Position numbers and translations under genes: made by a program. From IMG/VR virus record IMGVR_UViG_3300032214_001510, positions 1 through 53,809 of that record: a stretch of DNA of 53,809 nucleotides, one strand, 5' to 3'. Each line of letters starts with the position of its first letter. Position 1 is the first letter of the stretch. Shown in pieces: positions 23,040 through 33,652 of this stretch. Under the pieces are notes generated by a model. That model saw only the letters and a program-made list of their open reading frames with translations. It was not told the origin of the DNA and made no database searches. This stretch comes from a virus.

Positions 23040-26000
23040 ATGCCACAAAAGACTAATCTCAATATAAATCCATACTATGATGATTTCGATAAAAATGATA
23101 ATTTTTATCGAGTATTATTTAAACCTGGATTTCCTGTCCAAGCTAGAGAATTAACATCTCTACAAAGTATTCTCCAAAATCAGATAGAATCTTTTGGTAG
23201 TCATATTTTTAAAGAAGGATCTATGGTAATTCCTGGAGGAATTACTTATGATAATGCTTATTATGCAATTAAAATAAATCCAGATCACTTGGGAATCGAT
23301 GTTTCATTATATTTGGATTCTTTAATAGGTATTACCTTACAAGGTCAAACTTCTGGATCTACAGCAGTTGTTGATAATTATATTCTCCCTCCAACTTTAG
23401 ATGTAGAAGTTCCAACACTTTTTATTAAATATAGAAGTGCTGGAGCTGAGGCAGCGTTTTCTACTTTTGAAGATGGGGAATTATTAATAACTCAATCAAA
23501 TGTACAATATGGAAGTAATGTAATTAATTCTGGTTCTTCTGTTGCAACCGTTTTTTCCATAGGAGCTTCTGCGATTGGAACTAGAGTTAATATTTCACAG
23601 GGTGTGTACTTCATTAGAGGTACTTTTGTAGATGTACAATCTTCTCAGATTATTTTAGATGCTTATGAGAATACACCATCATATAGAGTTGGTCTGACAA
23701 TTTTAGAAGAAATTATTACAGCAGGTGATGATGAAGACTTATATGACAATGCAAAGGGGTTTTCAAATTATGCAGCTCCAGGAGCTGACAGATTAAAAAT
23801 TACTGCTGTTTTATCAAAGAAAGCACTGACAGATTTTGATGATAAAAACTTTGTTGAGTTAATTCGTTTAGACAATGGGGAAGTAAAAAAACTTGCTGAT
23901 AAGACTCAATATAATATCATAAGAGATTATTTTGCAAAAAGAACTTATGAAGAATCTGGAGATTATTCAGTTGATAAATTTTCTGTTGAAGTAGCAAACT
24001 CATTAAATGATTTAATATCAAGTGATGGAGTGTTCTTAGATACTCAAAAAACAGATCAAGGAAATACTCCAGCAGAAAATCTTCTAGCAGTTAAAGTATC
24101 TGCAGGTAAAGCCTATGTTCGAGGATTTGATGTAGAATCAAAAACAACAACTATTATAGATGTTGATAAACCTAGAGAAACAAAAACCGTAGGAACTTCT
24201 TTAGTACCATTCGAATTAGGATCTTTAATAAGAGTAAATAACGTTTATGGTACTCCTTTTATTGGAATAAATCAAACCAATAATACCGTAGATTTAAGAG
24301 ATAGGAGAATAACAAACCCAACAGCATCTTCTGGATCAGCTATTGGAAAGGCAAGAGTATATTCATTTGGGTTATCAGAATCTTCTTATGCAAACCCATC
24401 AACTCAGTGGGATTTGTATCTTTTTGATATCCAAACCTATACTACATTAGAAATTAACACATCTCTTGTGGCGGCTCAATGCCCAGCTTCATCTTTCATT
24501 CGTGGTTTAAGTAGTGGTGCAACAGGATATGTTGTAACTGCACCTTCGGGAACAACAGTTACGTTATCACAAGTTTCTGGAAAATTTATTGCTGGTGAGC
24601 AAATTTATGTTAATGAAACTTTAGAATTTACAAGATCAATTAAAAAAGTTAAAGATTATACTGTTGATGATATTAAATCAGTATATCAAGCGAGTAATTC
24701 TATCACTGCTGAATTAAAAACTATTTTTAACGCAGATGTAGTTCTTCAGCAAAAAACTGCTCCAGGTTTTAGTATTGTTGATAATCTTTTTATTGCTGCA
24801 AGTGGAATTGCAACTTGTGCTGGAAGATCATTTTTGGGAATCAGAACCGATGCTCTAGTTAGATACCAACAAGTTGGAGTTAATACAGCAACGTTTAATA
24901 GAGTCGAATATGTTTCTTCTGATGGAAAAACTCTTAAGTTAGTTGGAATTAGTAGTGATGTTGTTGGTGTCTCGTTAGGTAACTTACCAACAACACCATA
25001 TGCTGGTCCGTTTTCAATTGTCACTCCTCTTCTAAGAGAAAAAGAAGATACATCTTTAACAGCACCAATCAACTCTACAAATGTTTCCAGAGTTGATCTA
25101 GGTCAATCAAATCTTTTAATTTCTTACCAATTCCGTCAGTTAAGTACAGATGCTGGGGGAACTTTAACCGTAAATGTCTCTGCATCTGGAATCAGCAGTG
25201 CATTCTTTGAGACATATGATGCAGATCGATATTCAGTTCATTATGCTGATGGAATTATTGAAGATTTGACTCCAGACCAATTTACTCTACAATCTAATAG
25301 TACTATTCTAAGATTGGATGGATTAAAAGTTAGCCAATCAAATAATGTAACTGTAAACGCAACAATAAGAAAAATTAGTGTTAAAAATAAGCAAAAACTT
25401 TTTGTTAGAAGTGAAAAATTAGGAGTTACCAGAACAGTTTCAGCAGCTTCGACTGACATAACTGGATTAACAACTAGTTTTTATTATGGATCTAGAGTAG
25501 AAGATAGAGAAATAAGTTTAAATTATCCAGACGCTGTAGAAATTATTGCAGTATATGAATCCTTAGATAAAAGTGTTCCTGTTTTAGACAAGTTAACCTT
25601 TGTTTCTGGTTTAAATTTAGATACTGCATCCGTAATTGGTGAAAAAATTATTGGTAAAAATAGTAAATCTGTAGCACAACTAGTTACAAGATCTTCATCA
25701 ACAGAAGTTGAGTTTGTTTATCTGAACAAATCCAAATTCATTTTGGGAGAAGAAGTCACTTTTAGTGAATCAAACATATCATCAACTATTCAGGGAATAA
25801 CTGCTGGTCAGTATTTAAACATTGGTGATAGATATTCCTTAGAAAAGGGTCAAAAAAATCAATATTATGATTATTCTAGAATCGTAAGAAAATTAGGTCA
25901 ACCAGCACCATCCAAGAGATTATTGATTATTTTCAATAGATATGATGTTCCAACAAACGATACTGGAGATATTTACACTGCCAATTCATATGAACAAGAA

Positions 26001-29000
26001 AGATATGCTAAAGATATTCCAACTTTACCTGATGGTACAAGATTAAGTGATGTTTTGGATGTTAGACCAAGAGTTGCTTATTTTGATTCATATACTTCCT
26101 CACCATTTGACTATAGCACTCGCTCTTTTGGATCTGTTGCTTCTAATACAACATTAGTAGTTTCTCCCAATGAAAGTTCCCTGATTGGTTATTCTTATTA
26201 TTTACCTAGAATTGATAAGATTGTTTTAAATAAAGAAGGTGAATTCTCATACTTAAAGGGTACACCAGCAGATAATCCCAAACCACCAACAAATGCTGAA
26301 TTTGCTATGGAAATTGCAACAATTCAGTTTCCAGCATATCTTTATAATCCGAGAAAAGACTCCAAAATAACTTTGGTGGATAATAGAAGATATACAATGC
26401 GAGATATTGGAAAACTAGAGGATAGAATTGAAAATCTAGAGATTGTGACCTCATTGTCCTTATTAGAACTTGATACTAAAACTTTACAAGTTCAGGATGC
26501 TGATGGACTAACAAGATTTAAAAGTGGATTTTTTGTTGATGATTTTAAAGATAATAATTTACTGGGTGCTGGCACAAAGGCAGATATTAATGTAAATGAA
26601 AGTAAATTGATTACAGAGACTGATTTTTATTCATTCCAACCATTATTAGCACTAGACCCATCTATTGACGAAAATGCTGCAGATTTTAATACTGATCTTT
26701 CTCTATTAGATCCAAATGTAAGAAAAACTGGTGAACTAATAACACTAAATTATGAGGAAAAGGGGTGGTTAGAGCAACCCTTAGCATCAAGAGCTGAAAA
26801 TGTTAATCCATTTAATATGGTTGCATTTTTTGGATCTGTCATACTTCGTCCAAATGCTGATACTTGGGTAAGAAATGTTTATGTTCCTGGTGGAACAAGG
26901 CAAGTTACGGGTGGTAGCGATTATGAATTTATTGAGAATATTAAAATTGCATCAGCACCAGAACAATGGATGAGATCTAGGAATGTTGAGTTTGTTGCTG
27001 GTGGATTAAGACCTGGAGATACTTATTACACGTTCTTGGATGGTGTAAGTGGAATTGATATTATTCCAAAAGTTCTTGAGATTGAGATGACTTCTGGCGT
27101 CTTTAATATTGGAGAAACTGTTGAAGGATATGTTGGGAACGAAAGAATTATTAGATTTAGAGTTGCATCACCAGTTCATAAAGATGGTGCTTATGATAAC
27201 CCATCAAGAGAGTATGCAGTAAATCCTTATAATTTCTCACAATCAATGCCGAGAAATTATTCAGCATCATCTACAACTTTAACTATTGATACCAATGCAA
27301 TGTCCAGACAAGCACTGGGTGAATATTTTGGTAGAGTTGAGATTGGATGCACATTATATGGAAGATCATCTAATGCAATTGCAAAGGTTTCAAAAGTTCG
27401 TTTAAGAACTGATAACTTTGGAGATCTTTTAGGATGCTTCTTCTTAAAAGATCCATTAACAACTCCACCACCAAATATCCGTATTGGAACTGGAGTAAAA
27501 TCTTTCCAAATTACGACTAGTGCAACCAATGCACAACCTTTACCAGGAAGTCTATTAATAAGCAATGCTGAAACAGTTTATTCATCTACTGGTATTGTTG
27601 ACACATATCGCCAAGATAGAGTAATTGTTAGAAGACCACCTCCACCTAGAGGAAAGGGTAAGGATCCACTTGCACAGTCATTTACGGTTGATGAAACTGG
27701 AGCATTCTTGACTTCTGTTGATCTTTTCTTTGCAAGTAAAGATGAAGATGAAAGATGTTTTGTTGAGGTTAGGGAAGTTGAGTTAGGAACTCCTAGAAAC
27801 TCTGCTATGGCAGATTTTGCTGGTCAGGCTTTAGAACCAAGTCAAATTGCAATCTCAACTAACGCAACAATACCAACAAGAGTTACTTTCCCATCACCAA
27901 TTTACTTGGAACCAAGAAGAGAATATGCAATTGTTGTTCTTGCACCATCAACAAACAATTATGAACTTTGGGTAGCAAGAATGGGTGAAAAAACTGTAAA
28001 CTCTCAGTTTTTACCAGATGCTGAAAGTGTCATTGTAACTAAACAGTACACTGGAGGATCACTATTTAAATCTCAAAATGGATCAATTTGGACAGCAAGT
28101 CAATTTGAAGACATGAAGTTTAAGCTTTATAAAGCAAACTTTACATCATCCGATGGAACAGCTTATTTCTACAATCCAAGTTTGGGAATTGATGATGATA
28201 ATACTCCATCACTATTGCCAAATCCTTTAAAAGTTAATCCAAGAAAATTAAAAGTTGGAATTACAACCACAACTATATTGGGAAGTGTCTTGATTCCTGG
28301 TACTAAAGTTAGTGAGGGTACTCAACCTGGTCCTTATGGATTTATTGAAAAACTAGGAAGCAAAATAACTTCAGTCAATATAACCAATGCAGGATCTGGT
28401 TATACCTTAAGTGCATCTTATACAGCAGTACCACTTTATAATATTACTGGATCAGGAACAGGAGCAACAGCTAATTTAACTTTCTCAGGAAATGTTCTTA
28501 CTGGAATTACTGTAAATGCAGCTGGTAATGGATATGCTGTTGGTGATGTTTTGGGAGTTACAACAAGTTCTGTCAGTAAAGGTAGAAATGCCCAAATTAC
28601 AGTAACTGCGATTGATGGAATTGATACATTATACTTAACAAATGTTCAGGGTGAGACATTTACTGCTGCTCAACAACTTGTTTATTATAATGGCACTTCT
28701 TCGGTTTCTCTAGCACTAACCACAATTTTAAATTCTTCTGTATTGAGTGATTTTTATGATGGTACTGTTTTTGAGGTTGCCTCTTATGGTCACTCAATGC
28801 ATTCTCTGAATAATAGAGTTCAGATAAAAGGCATAGAACCTGATACAGTTCCAACAGTATTGTCAAGTAATTTTGGTCTTTCAGATAATACATTATCTAT
28901 TGCCAGTACTTCTGGATTTAATAACTTTGAGGGAATTAGCACTTCTAGTGGGTATGTTAAAGTTGGATCTGAGATCATGTTCTACCAGTCAATAGGATCT

Positions 29001-30086
29001 GGTTCACTAGGAATTACTTCTAGAGGAGTTGATGGAACTTCCATTCTAACCCACGAATCTGGTGAATTACTTTACAAGTATGAATTTGGTGGTGTTTCTT
29101 TAGCTAGAATCAATAAAACACATTCTTTCCCAACCAATTCATCATTACAGTCTAAAAATGATTTAAACAAATATTATATTCAAATTTCTAGACCTGCAGA
29201 TAGAAATTCTGGAGATTCTCTCTTAAGTTTTAATAGAGAGTTTCAGGGTGGTGGAGATTTAGGAGAATCTTCTCGCAACTTCCAGTATTCTGGAATTACT
29301 CCACAAATCACTGCTATTGCTCCTGGAGACAGTACATCAATTTCAGCACAATTAAGAACTGTAAGTGGAACTAGTGCTGGTGGAAATGAAGTTTCCTTTG
29401 TTGATCAGGGATATGAAAGCATTCAACTTGGTGCTATTAACTTTTTATCAACAACTAGGTTAGTTGCATCAAGAATTAATGAAACCACATATCTTACAGA
29501 TCTTCCAAAAAATAGATCATTAACTGTTGGGGTTAGACTTCAAACCGAAGATCCTAATCTTTCACCAGTTATTGATTTAAATACAACTAATATTACTCTT
29601 CGTAGAAGTTTATTAAATAATCCAATAACTGATTATGTTACTGATGGAAGAGTAAATGAACTTAATAATGATCCCCACGCTGCGGTCTACCTATCAAGAA
29701 GAATAAACATTGCACAACCAGCATCATCATTGAAAGTTTTAGTTGCAGCAAATAGACCTGCATCTGCAGATTTTAGAGTTCTGTATAGACTTTTCCGCCC
29801 AGATTCCAGTGGTGTTGAACCAACTTTTGATCTTTTTCCTGGATATGATAATTTAATTGATACGGACGGTGATGGATTCGGTGATACTATTGTCGATGAT
29901 TCTTTAAAAACTGGTAAAGCAGATGCTGAAGTTAGAGCAAGTAAAACTGGTGAATTTTTAGAATATCAATTCTCGATTGATAATCTAAGCCCATTCAGTG
30001 GATATCAAATTAAAATTGTTATGAGTGGAACTGATGAGGCTAATCCACCAGAATTTAAAGATCTTAGAACAATTGCATTGGCATAA
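23040..30086 (+). CDS. DUF4815-domain virion structural protein, 2348 aa
   Basis: The N-terminus (NLNINPYYDDFDKNDNFYRV; LFKPGFPVQARELTSLQSIL; GSHIFKEGSMVIPGG, residues 5-65) is the DUF4815 signature found in large T4-like cyanophage structural proteins next to gp8. The protein is beta-rich over most of its length. Around residues 1115-1160 there is a short helical region (MRDIGKLEDRIENLEIVTSLSLLELDTKTL) that looks like a trimeric coiled coil. Near 1770-1870 it has GSGYTLSAS and GNGYAVGDV modules shared with other virion proteins, and near 1950-2020 a GFxxxG, SEIMFY and GTSILTHE module. It replaces gp9-gp12 type appendage genes by position; a baseplate or short-fibre role is inferred. Confidence 0.8.
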   Translation: MPQKTNLNINPYYDDFDKNDNFYRVLFKPGFPVQARELTSLQSILQNQIESFGSHIFKEGSMVIPGGITYDNAYYAIKINPDHLGIDVSLYLDSLIGITLQGQTSGSTAVVDNYILPPTLDVEVPTLFIKYRSAGAEAAFSTFEDGELLITQSNVQYGSNVINSGSSVATVFSIGASAIGTRVNISQGVYFIRGTFVDVQSSQIILDAYENTPSYRVGLTILEEIITAGDDEDLYDNAKGFSNYAAPGADRLKITAVLSKKALTDFDDKNFVELIRLDNGEVKKLADKTQYNIIRDYFAKRTYEESGDYSVDKFSVEVANSLNDLISSDGVFLDTQKTDQGNTPAENLLAVKVSAGKAYVRGFDVESKTTTIIDVDKPRETKTVGTSLVPFELGSLIRVNNVYGTPFIGINQTNNTVDLRDRRITNPTASSGSAIGKARVYSFGLSESSYANPSTQWDLYLFDIQTYTTLEINTSLVAAQCPASSFIRGLSSGATGYVVTAPSGTTVTLSQVSGKFIAGEQIYVNETLEFTRSIKKVKDYTVDDIKSVYQASNSITAELKTIFNADVVLQQKTAPGFSIVDNLFIAASGIATCAGRSFLGIRTDALVRYQQVGVNTATFNRVEYVSSDGKTLKLVGISSDVVGVSLGNLPTTPYAGPFSIVTPLLREKEDTSLTAPINSTNVSRVDLGQSNLLISYQFRQLSTDAGGTLTVNVSASGISSAFFETYDADRYSVHYADGIIEDLTPDQFTLQSNSTILRLDGLKVSQSNNVTVNATIRKISVKNKQKLFVRSEKLGVTRTVSAASTDITGLTTSFYYGSRVEDREISLNYPDAVEIIAVYESLDKSVPVLDKLTFVSGLNLDTASVIGEKIIGKNSKSVAQLVTRSSSTEVEFVYLNKSKFILGEEVTFSESNISSTIQGITAGQYLNIGDRYSLEKGQKNQYYDYSRIVRKLGQPAPSKRLLIIFNRYDVPTNDTGDIYTANSYEQERYAKDIPTLPDGTRLSDVLDVRPRVAYFDSYTSSPFDYSTRSFGSVASNTTLVVSPNESSLIGYSYYLPRIDKIVLNKEGEFSYLKGTPADNPKPPTNAEFAMEIATIQFPAYLYNPRKDSKITLVDNRRYTMRDIGKLEDRIENLEIVTSLSLLELDTKTLQVQDADGLTRFKSGFFVDDFKDNNLLGAGTKADINVNESKLITETDFYSFQPLLALDPSIDENAADFNTDLSLLDPNVRKTGELITLNYEEKGWLEQPLASRAENVNPFNMVAFFGSVILRPNADTWVRNVYVPGGTRQVTGGSDYEFIENIKIASAPEQWMRSRNVEFVAGGLRPGDTYYTFLDGVSGIDIIPKVLEIEMTSGVFNIGETVEGYVGNERIIRFRVASPVHKDGAYDNPSREYAVNPYNFSQSMPRNYSASSTTLTIDTNAMSRQALGEYFGRVEIGCTLYGRSSNAIAKVSKVRLRTDNFGDLLGCFFLKDPLTTPPPNIRIGTGVKSFQITTSATNAQPLPGSLLISNAETVYSSTGIVDTYRQDRVIVRRPPPPRGKGKDPLAQSFTVDETGAFLTSVDLFFASKDEDERCFVEVREVELGTPRNSAMADFAGQALEPSQIAISTNATIPTRVTFPSPIYLEPRREYAIVVLAPSTNNYELWVARMGEKTVNSQFLPDAESVIVTKQYTGGSLFKSQNGSIWTASQFEDMKFKLYKANFTSSDGTAYFYNPSLGIDDDNTPSLLPNPLKVNPRKLKVGITTTTILGSVLIPGTKVSEGTQPGPYGFIEKLGSKITSVNITNAGSGYTLSASYTAVPLYNITGSGTGATANLTFSGNVLTGITVNAAGNGYAVGDVLGVTTSSVSKGRNAQITVTAIDGIDTLYLTNVQGETFTAAQQLVYYNGTSSVSLALTTILNSSVLSDFYDGTVFEVASYGHSMHSLNNRVQIKGIEPDTVPTVLSSNFGLSDNTLSIASTSGFNNFEGISTSSGYVKVGSEIMFYQSIGSGSLGITSRGVDGTSILTHESGELLYKYEFGGVSLARINKTHSFPTNSSLQSKNDLNKYYIQISRPADRNSGDSLLSFNREFQGGGDLGESSRNFQYSGITPQITAIAPGDSTSISAQLRTVSGTSAGGNEVSFVDQGYESIQLGAINFLSTTRLVASRINETTYLTDLPKNRSLTVGVRLQTEDPNLSPVIDLNTTNITLRRSLLNNPITDYVTDGRVNELNNDPHAAVYLSRRINIAQPASSLKVLVAANRPASADFRVLYRLFRPDSSGVEPTFDLFPGYDNLIDTDGDGFGDTIVDDSLKTGKADAEVRASKTGEFLEYQFSIDNLSPFSGYQIKIVMSGTDEANPPEFKDLRTIALA

Positions 30087-30087
30087 T

Positions 30088-30288
30088 ATGATTAAAGTAG
30101 AAGGGCATGGGAACTTGTTTAGAGATGAAGATAGTGGTGCTATCATGAACTTAGATCATTCTGGATATCAAGAATATGTTAGAAAACGTAGTTTAAAAAA
30201 GAAAGAAAAAGAAGAAGTTCAGAATCTTAGATCTGAAATTGAAGAAATTAAGTCTATGTTGCACCAAATTCTAAATGATAGGAAATAG
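30088..30288 (+). CDS. small coiled-coil protein, 66 aa
   Basis: The product MIKVEGHGNLFRDEDSGAIMN, with LDHSGYQEYVRKRSLKKKEK, ends in a clear heptad-like coiled coil (EEVQNLRSEIEEIKSMLHQIL, about residues 41-61). The N-terminal VEGHxNLxRDxxSGAIxN pattern is known from short proteins in many T4-like phage virion clusters, without an assigned role. An in-frame start at 30025 overlaps the DUF4815 gene and is rejected; the ATG begins one base after its stop. Likely a small virion or chaperone-like protein. Confidence 0.65.
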   Translation: MIKVEGHGNLFRDEDSGAIMNLDHSGYQEYVRKRSLKKKEKEEVQNLRSEIEEIKSMLHQILNDRK

Positions 30289-30293
30289 GTTGA

Positions 30294-30301
30294 TATAAAT
30301 A
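30294..30301 (+). promoter_or_regulatory. perfect late promoter TATAAATA
   Basis: TATAAATA exactly matches the T4 late consensus and lies 23 bases before the ATG at 30325. It would drive the fibre-like gene group. Confidence 0.7.
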
Positions 30302-30324
30302 AGTATAGAATTTGATTTTAGTAA

Positions 30325-30666
30325 ATGGCAGCAGTCTATACTAGTAATCTGGTAATTAATGCTGGCACAGACTTCAGTCAGATCTTTTCTTTGGAAAATA
30401 ATACTTCCAGTTCTGATTTAAATCTAACAAATTATTCTGTCAATGCATTATTGAGAAAACATCATGGAAGCAGTTCTTCAACTGTTTTTTCTGCACAGGT
30501 AACCGATGCATTGGCTGGAAACGTTAGAATTGGTTTAGGTGCGACAATAACCGCATCATTAAAACCAGGAAGATATGTATATGACGTTGTTATTACTGAC
30601 AACGTAGGTGCCAAGACTCGTGTTGTAGAAGGGATGGCTTTAGTCAGGGAGGGAGTTACTCGCTAA
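30325..30666 (+). CDS. virion structural protein, 113 aa
   Basis: A 113-residue beta-sandwich-like protein: AVYTSNLVINAGTDFSQIFSL, then LNLTNYSVNALLRKHHGSSS (about residues 32-52) and LKPGRYVYDVVITDN (about 79-93). The PGRYVYDVVITD pattern is common in phage BppU-like or Ig-like fibre-attachment domains. It follows a perfect late promoter and overlaps the next gene by one base (TAATG), so it is the first of a three-gene translationally coupled set. A role in the fibre or baseplate periphery is inferred from position. Confidence 0.65.
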   Translation: MAAVYTSNLVINAGTDFSQIFSLENNTSSSDLNLTNYSVNALLRKHHGSSSSTVFSAQVTDALAGNVRIGLGATITASLKPGRYVYDVVITDNVGAKTRVVEGMALVREGVTR

Positions 30667-30893
30667 TGGCAGACGTAAGAGTTAGAGTTGGACAACAACC
30701 TGCTATTAAAGTCGTATCATCTCTTGCTGGTGAAATTGGTGGTACATTAGGAAATTTGAGTGATGTTAATATCACTAACCCATCAAACGGAATGGTTCTT
30801 GTATATAATGGATCAACGGGAAAATGGGACGCAACTTTGGAATTGACACCAGGCGTCACTCAGAATTTAGACATCAACGGAGGTAGCTTCTAA
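30666..30893 (+). CDS. small fibre-like protein, 75 aa
   Basis: A 75-residue protein with LGNLSDVNITNPSNGMVLVY and then NGSTGKWDATL, the repeat unit typical of phage tail-fibre shafts (LSDVxxxxPxxGxxLxYNGxxxxW). It ends in DINGGSF, similar to the DGGTF end of the next protein. It overlaps both neighbours by one base. Probably a short fibre adaptor or a separate N-terminal piece of the fibre encoded next. Confidence 0.65.
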   Translation: MADVRVRVGQQPAIKVVSSLAGEIGGTLGNLSDVNITNPSNGMVLVYNGSTGKWDATLELTPGVTQNLDINGGSF

Positions 30894-32551
30894 TGGCAAG
30901 TATCATAAGGGTCAAAAGATCTAGTGGTACTAATATACCAGGATCCCTACAATGGGGTGAATTAGCATATGTTACTGGTATTGGTAGTTACGGTGGTCTA
31001 AACCAATACAAAGACAGAGTTTTCATTGGGGATGATGGATCCAATGTTCTCTCAATCGGTGGTAGATATTATACCTCCATGATGGATCATCAACCTGGAA
31101 CTGTTCAGGGAGTTGTTAATACAAGAAATTCCGATGGTGGCATACTTGCCATCATGGATAATAATAGAAAAGTTGATCAGTGGAACGTAGACAATCTCCG
31201 TTTAGACGGCAATACCTTCTCAAGTGAAAATACAAACGGTGATATTATAGTTTCTCCAAATGGAACTGGGGACTTTATTTTCACTGGTGGAGCATCTCAA
31301 CAGTATAGAATTAACGATGGAGTTATTGATCGATTTATTGTTGATACGATTAATGGATCAACAACGATTAATCAAGGAACTCTGACTGACAATGAGCCAA
31401 CTTTAGAATCTGGAGCAACTTGGAATAATCCTGGAGTAGCTTTTACAGGAATTACTTTTAATGCAATTAATCTCGATTCTGCTGCTGGTTCAAGTTTACT
31501 TCTTTTAAGAGCAAACAGTCAAGATGTATTTTCAGTTGGTGTAAATGGTATTACAACCACAACTGGTATTGGAACAGTAGTTTCTGGAGCAGGTGGTCCT
31601 GGTAATTTCTTTGTCAATAATCTTTTAAGTGCTCAAACAACTACAACTCAGAACTTAAATGTTTTAAGTTCTTTTAATCTCATAGGAATTACTTCGTTCT
31701 TAGGTAGAATTAATCAAACTGGATTATTCTACAATGAAGGTGGAGCAGTAATCGATAACATTGGAATTAGTTCTAATGTTATTTCTACAAAACCAGGTGC
31801 AGGTAATCAACTATTCATTGACCCATATCCTGATGGTAAGAGTAATGAAGGTACTGTTATCATTAAGGGTGACCTACAAGTTGATGGTACTACAGTTACT
31901 GTAAACTCCTCATCAACAACTATTAATGATGCTATTCTTCGTCTCGGTGATGTAACAACCGAAAGAGTTGTTATGTCAGATGCCCTTGCTGGTGTTAGTA
32001 CAATTCGTTTAGACTCGGTTGTTGGACTCAATACAAATGATGTAGTTTCTGGATCTGCTAAACTTTCACCATCTGGAATTACAACTATTACATCAATTGA
32101 TAGTGGAACCAAAATCATCACTATCAATGATACTGTACAGGCAGGTGGTATCTCAACAACAACTCAACTAGTTATTACAACTGGTTATGATACCAATACC
32201 GATCGTGGTATTTCATACAACTGGAATAGTGGAATTGGGTCAGGTAACAATAAACTAGGATTCTTTGGTTATGACGATAGCACTGGTTATTGGACTTATG
32301 TACCAGATGCAACTAATACTAATGAAGTTATTAGTGGAGTAAAGGGAACTTTAGATGTTGGTGCAATTTATCTTGATTGGGCAGTATCTGGCATACATAC
32401 TAGAGGATCATTATACTTCGATTCTCTTGGAAAAATTATTAGTACAAATTCACCAGAAACTGGATATGCATCCACTTCTAATTATGTACTAACAACTAAT
32501 GCAAGTAATGTTCCTGTTTGGACTGATGCAATTGACGGAGGTACTTTCTAA
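30893..32551 (+). CDS. tail-fibre-like structural protein, 552 aa
   Basis: The 552-residue protein starts IIRVKRSSGTNIPGSLQWGE and LAYVTGIGS, the opening typical of cyanophage fibre proteins that bind the baseplate (KRSSxxxxPxxLxxGELAYV). The body is Thr/Ser/Gly/Asn-rich and beta-repetitive (GDIIVSPNGTGDFIFTGG; INQGTLTDNEPTLESGATWN; VDGTTVTVNSSSTTINDAIL; GISYNWNSGIGSGNNKLGFF), with no enzyme motif. The NLxxxxTTVTVNSSSTTINDAILRLG unit is a known fibre repeat. It overlaps the upstream gene by one base. It may determine host adsorption, but no receptor domain can be named. Confidence 0.7.
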   Translation: MASIIRVKRSSGTNIPGSLQWGELAYVTGIGSYGGLNQYKDRVFIGDDGSNVLSIGGRYYTSMMDHQPGTVQGVVNTRNSDGGILAIMDNNRKVDQWNVDNLRLDGNTFSSENTNGDIIVSPNGTGDFIFTGGASQQYRINDGVIDRFIVDTINGSTTINQGTLTDNEPTLESGATWNNPGVAFTGITFNAINLDSAAGSSLLLLRANSQDVFSVGVNGITTTTGIGTVVSGAGGPGNFFVNNLLSAQTTTTQNLNVLSSFNLIGITSFLGRINQTGLFYNEGGAVIDNIGISSNVISTKPGAGNQLFIDPYPDGKSNEGTVIIKGDLQVDGTTVTVNSSSTTINDAILRLGDVTTERVVMSDALAGVSTIRLDSVVGLNTNDVVSGSAKLSPSGITTITSIDSGTKIITINDTVQAGGISTTTQLVITTGYDTNTDRGISYNWNSGIGSGNNKLGFFGYDDSTGYWTYVPDATNTNEVISGVKGTLDVGAIYLDWAVSGIHTRGSLYFDSLGKIISTNSPETGYASTSNYVLTTNASNVPVWTDAIDGGTF

Positions 32552-32553
32552 AA

Positions 32554-32799
32554 ATGAATGGTGAAATTGATGTGAACATTTTAGCTTCTGTTTACAGTGA
32601 AAAAATAAATGCTTTAACTTCACAAAACATTTTATTAGAAGCAAAATTAAAATCCATTATTAAGGATTTTAGTGAGGAAAAAAATAAGTTGTTAATGGCA
32701 AACTTGGAATTGCAAAGACAACTTGATACACTCGATGGTGATGATGATTTTACCCCTAAAAAATCATCAAAAACAGAAACAAAAGATTACACGGAATAA
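32554..32799 (+). CDS. small coiled-coil protein, 81 aa
   Basis: An 81-residue protein that is helical from residue 6 to about 57, with a heptad pattern (ILASVYSEKINALTSQNILL; EAKLKSIIKDFSEEKNKLLM). The tail is acidic and then lysine-rich (DGDDDFTPKKSSKTETKDYT). It begins two bases after the fibre gene and is followed by the neck gene gp13, with an AAGGAG ribosome binding site. Conserved position between fibre and neck genes suggests a minor virion or assembly protein; no family named. Confidence 0.6.
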   Translation: MNGEIDVNILASVYSEKINALTSQNILLEAKLKSIIKDFSEEKNKLLMANLELQRQLDTLDGDDDFTPKKSSKTETKDYTE

Positions 32800-32809
32800 G
32801 GAGTGAAAA

Positions 32810-33652
32810 ATGGCAAAACCAAGTACAAGACAGGAATTGATTGATTATTGTCTAAGGAGACTTGGTGCGCCTGTTTTAGAAATTAATGTTGATGACGATC
32901 AAATTGATGACTTAGTGGATGATGCCATTCAGTACTTCCAGGAACGTCATTTTGATGGCGTTGAAAGAATGTACTTAAAGTACAAGATTACTCAAGATGA
33001 TCTTGATAGGGGTAGGGCAAAAAATACGAATGGGATTGGTATTGTAACAACAACTGCAAATTCTACCATTCCTGGATATGGAACTACATCATTTAATTTT
33101 TATGAAACATCCAACTACATCCAAGTTCCTGATTCTGTTATAGGAATAGAAAAAGTTTTTAAATTTGATACTAGTTCCATATCTGGTGGTATGTTTAGTA
33201 TCAAATATCAGTTATTCTTAAATGATCTTTATTATTTTAATTCAGTTGAGTTACTGCAATATGCAATGACTAAAACATATTTGGAAGATATTGACTTTTT
33301 ACTCTCTACAGATAAACAAGTTAGATTTAATAAGAGACAAGATCGTCTTTATCTTGACATTGATTGGGGATCAGAATCAAAAGATAATTGGATAGTTCTT
33401 GATTGTTATCGAGCATTGGATCCAGCATCCTTTAGTCAAGTATATAATGATTCTTTCCTCAAAAAATATCTAACAGCATTGATTAAGAGGCAATGGGGTC
33501 AAAATCTTATTAAATTTAATGGTGTTAAGTTACCAGGCGGAATTGAGTTAAATGGTAGACAATTATATGATGATGCTGAAAGAGAATTAGATGACATTAA
33601 GTCAAGAATGACTTTAGAGTACGAATTACCACCTTACGATTTTATTGGATAA
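32810..33652 (+). CDS. 13: gp13-like neck protein
   Basis: The 280-residue protein corresponds to T4 gp13 (309 aa), which with gp14 closes the filled head and prepares the tail-binding neck. The N-terminus is diagnostic: RQELIDYCLRRLGAPVLEIN, then DDQIDDLVDDAIQYFQERHF (about residues 24-49) and DGVERMYLKYKIT. The C-terminal region has QWGQNLIKFNGVKLPGGIELN and YDDAERELDDIKSRM, also typical. It overlaps gp14 by one base, so expression is coupled. An AAGGAG ribosome binding site (32797-32802) supports the start. Confidence 0.9.
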   Translation: MAKPSTRQELIDYCLRRLGAPVLEINVDDDQIDDLVDDAIQYFQERHFDGVERMYLKYKITQDDLDRGRAKNTNGIGIVTTTANSTIPGYGTTSFNFYETSNYIQVPDSVIGIEKVFKFDTSSISGGMFSIKYQLFLNDLYYFNSVELLQYAMTKTYLEDIDFLLSTDKQVRFNKRQDRLYLDIDWGSESKDNWIVLDCYRALDPASFSQVYNDSFLKKYLTALIKRQWGQNLIKFNGVKLPGGIELNGRQLYDDAERELDDIKSRMTLEYELPPYDFIG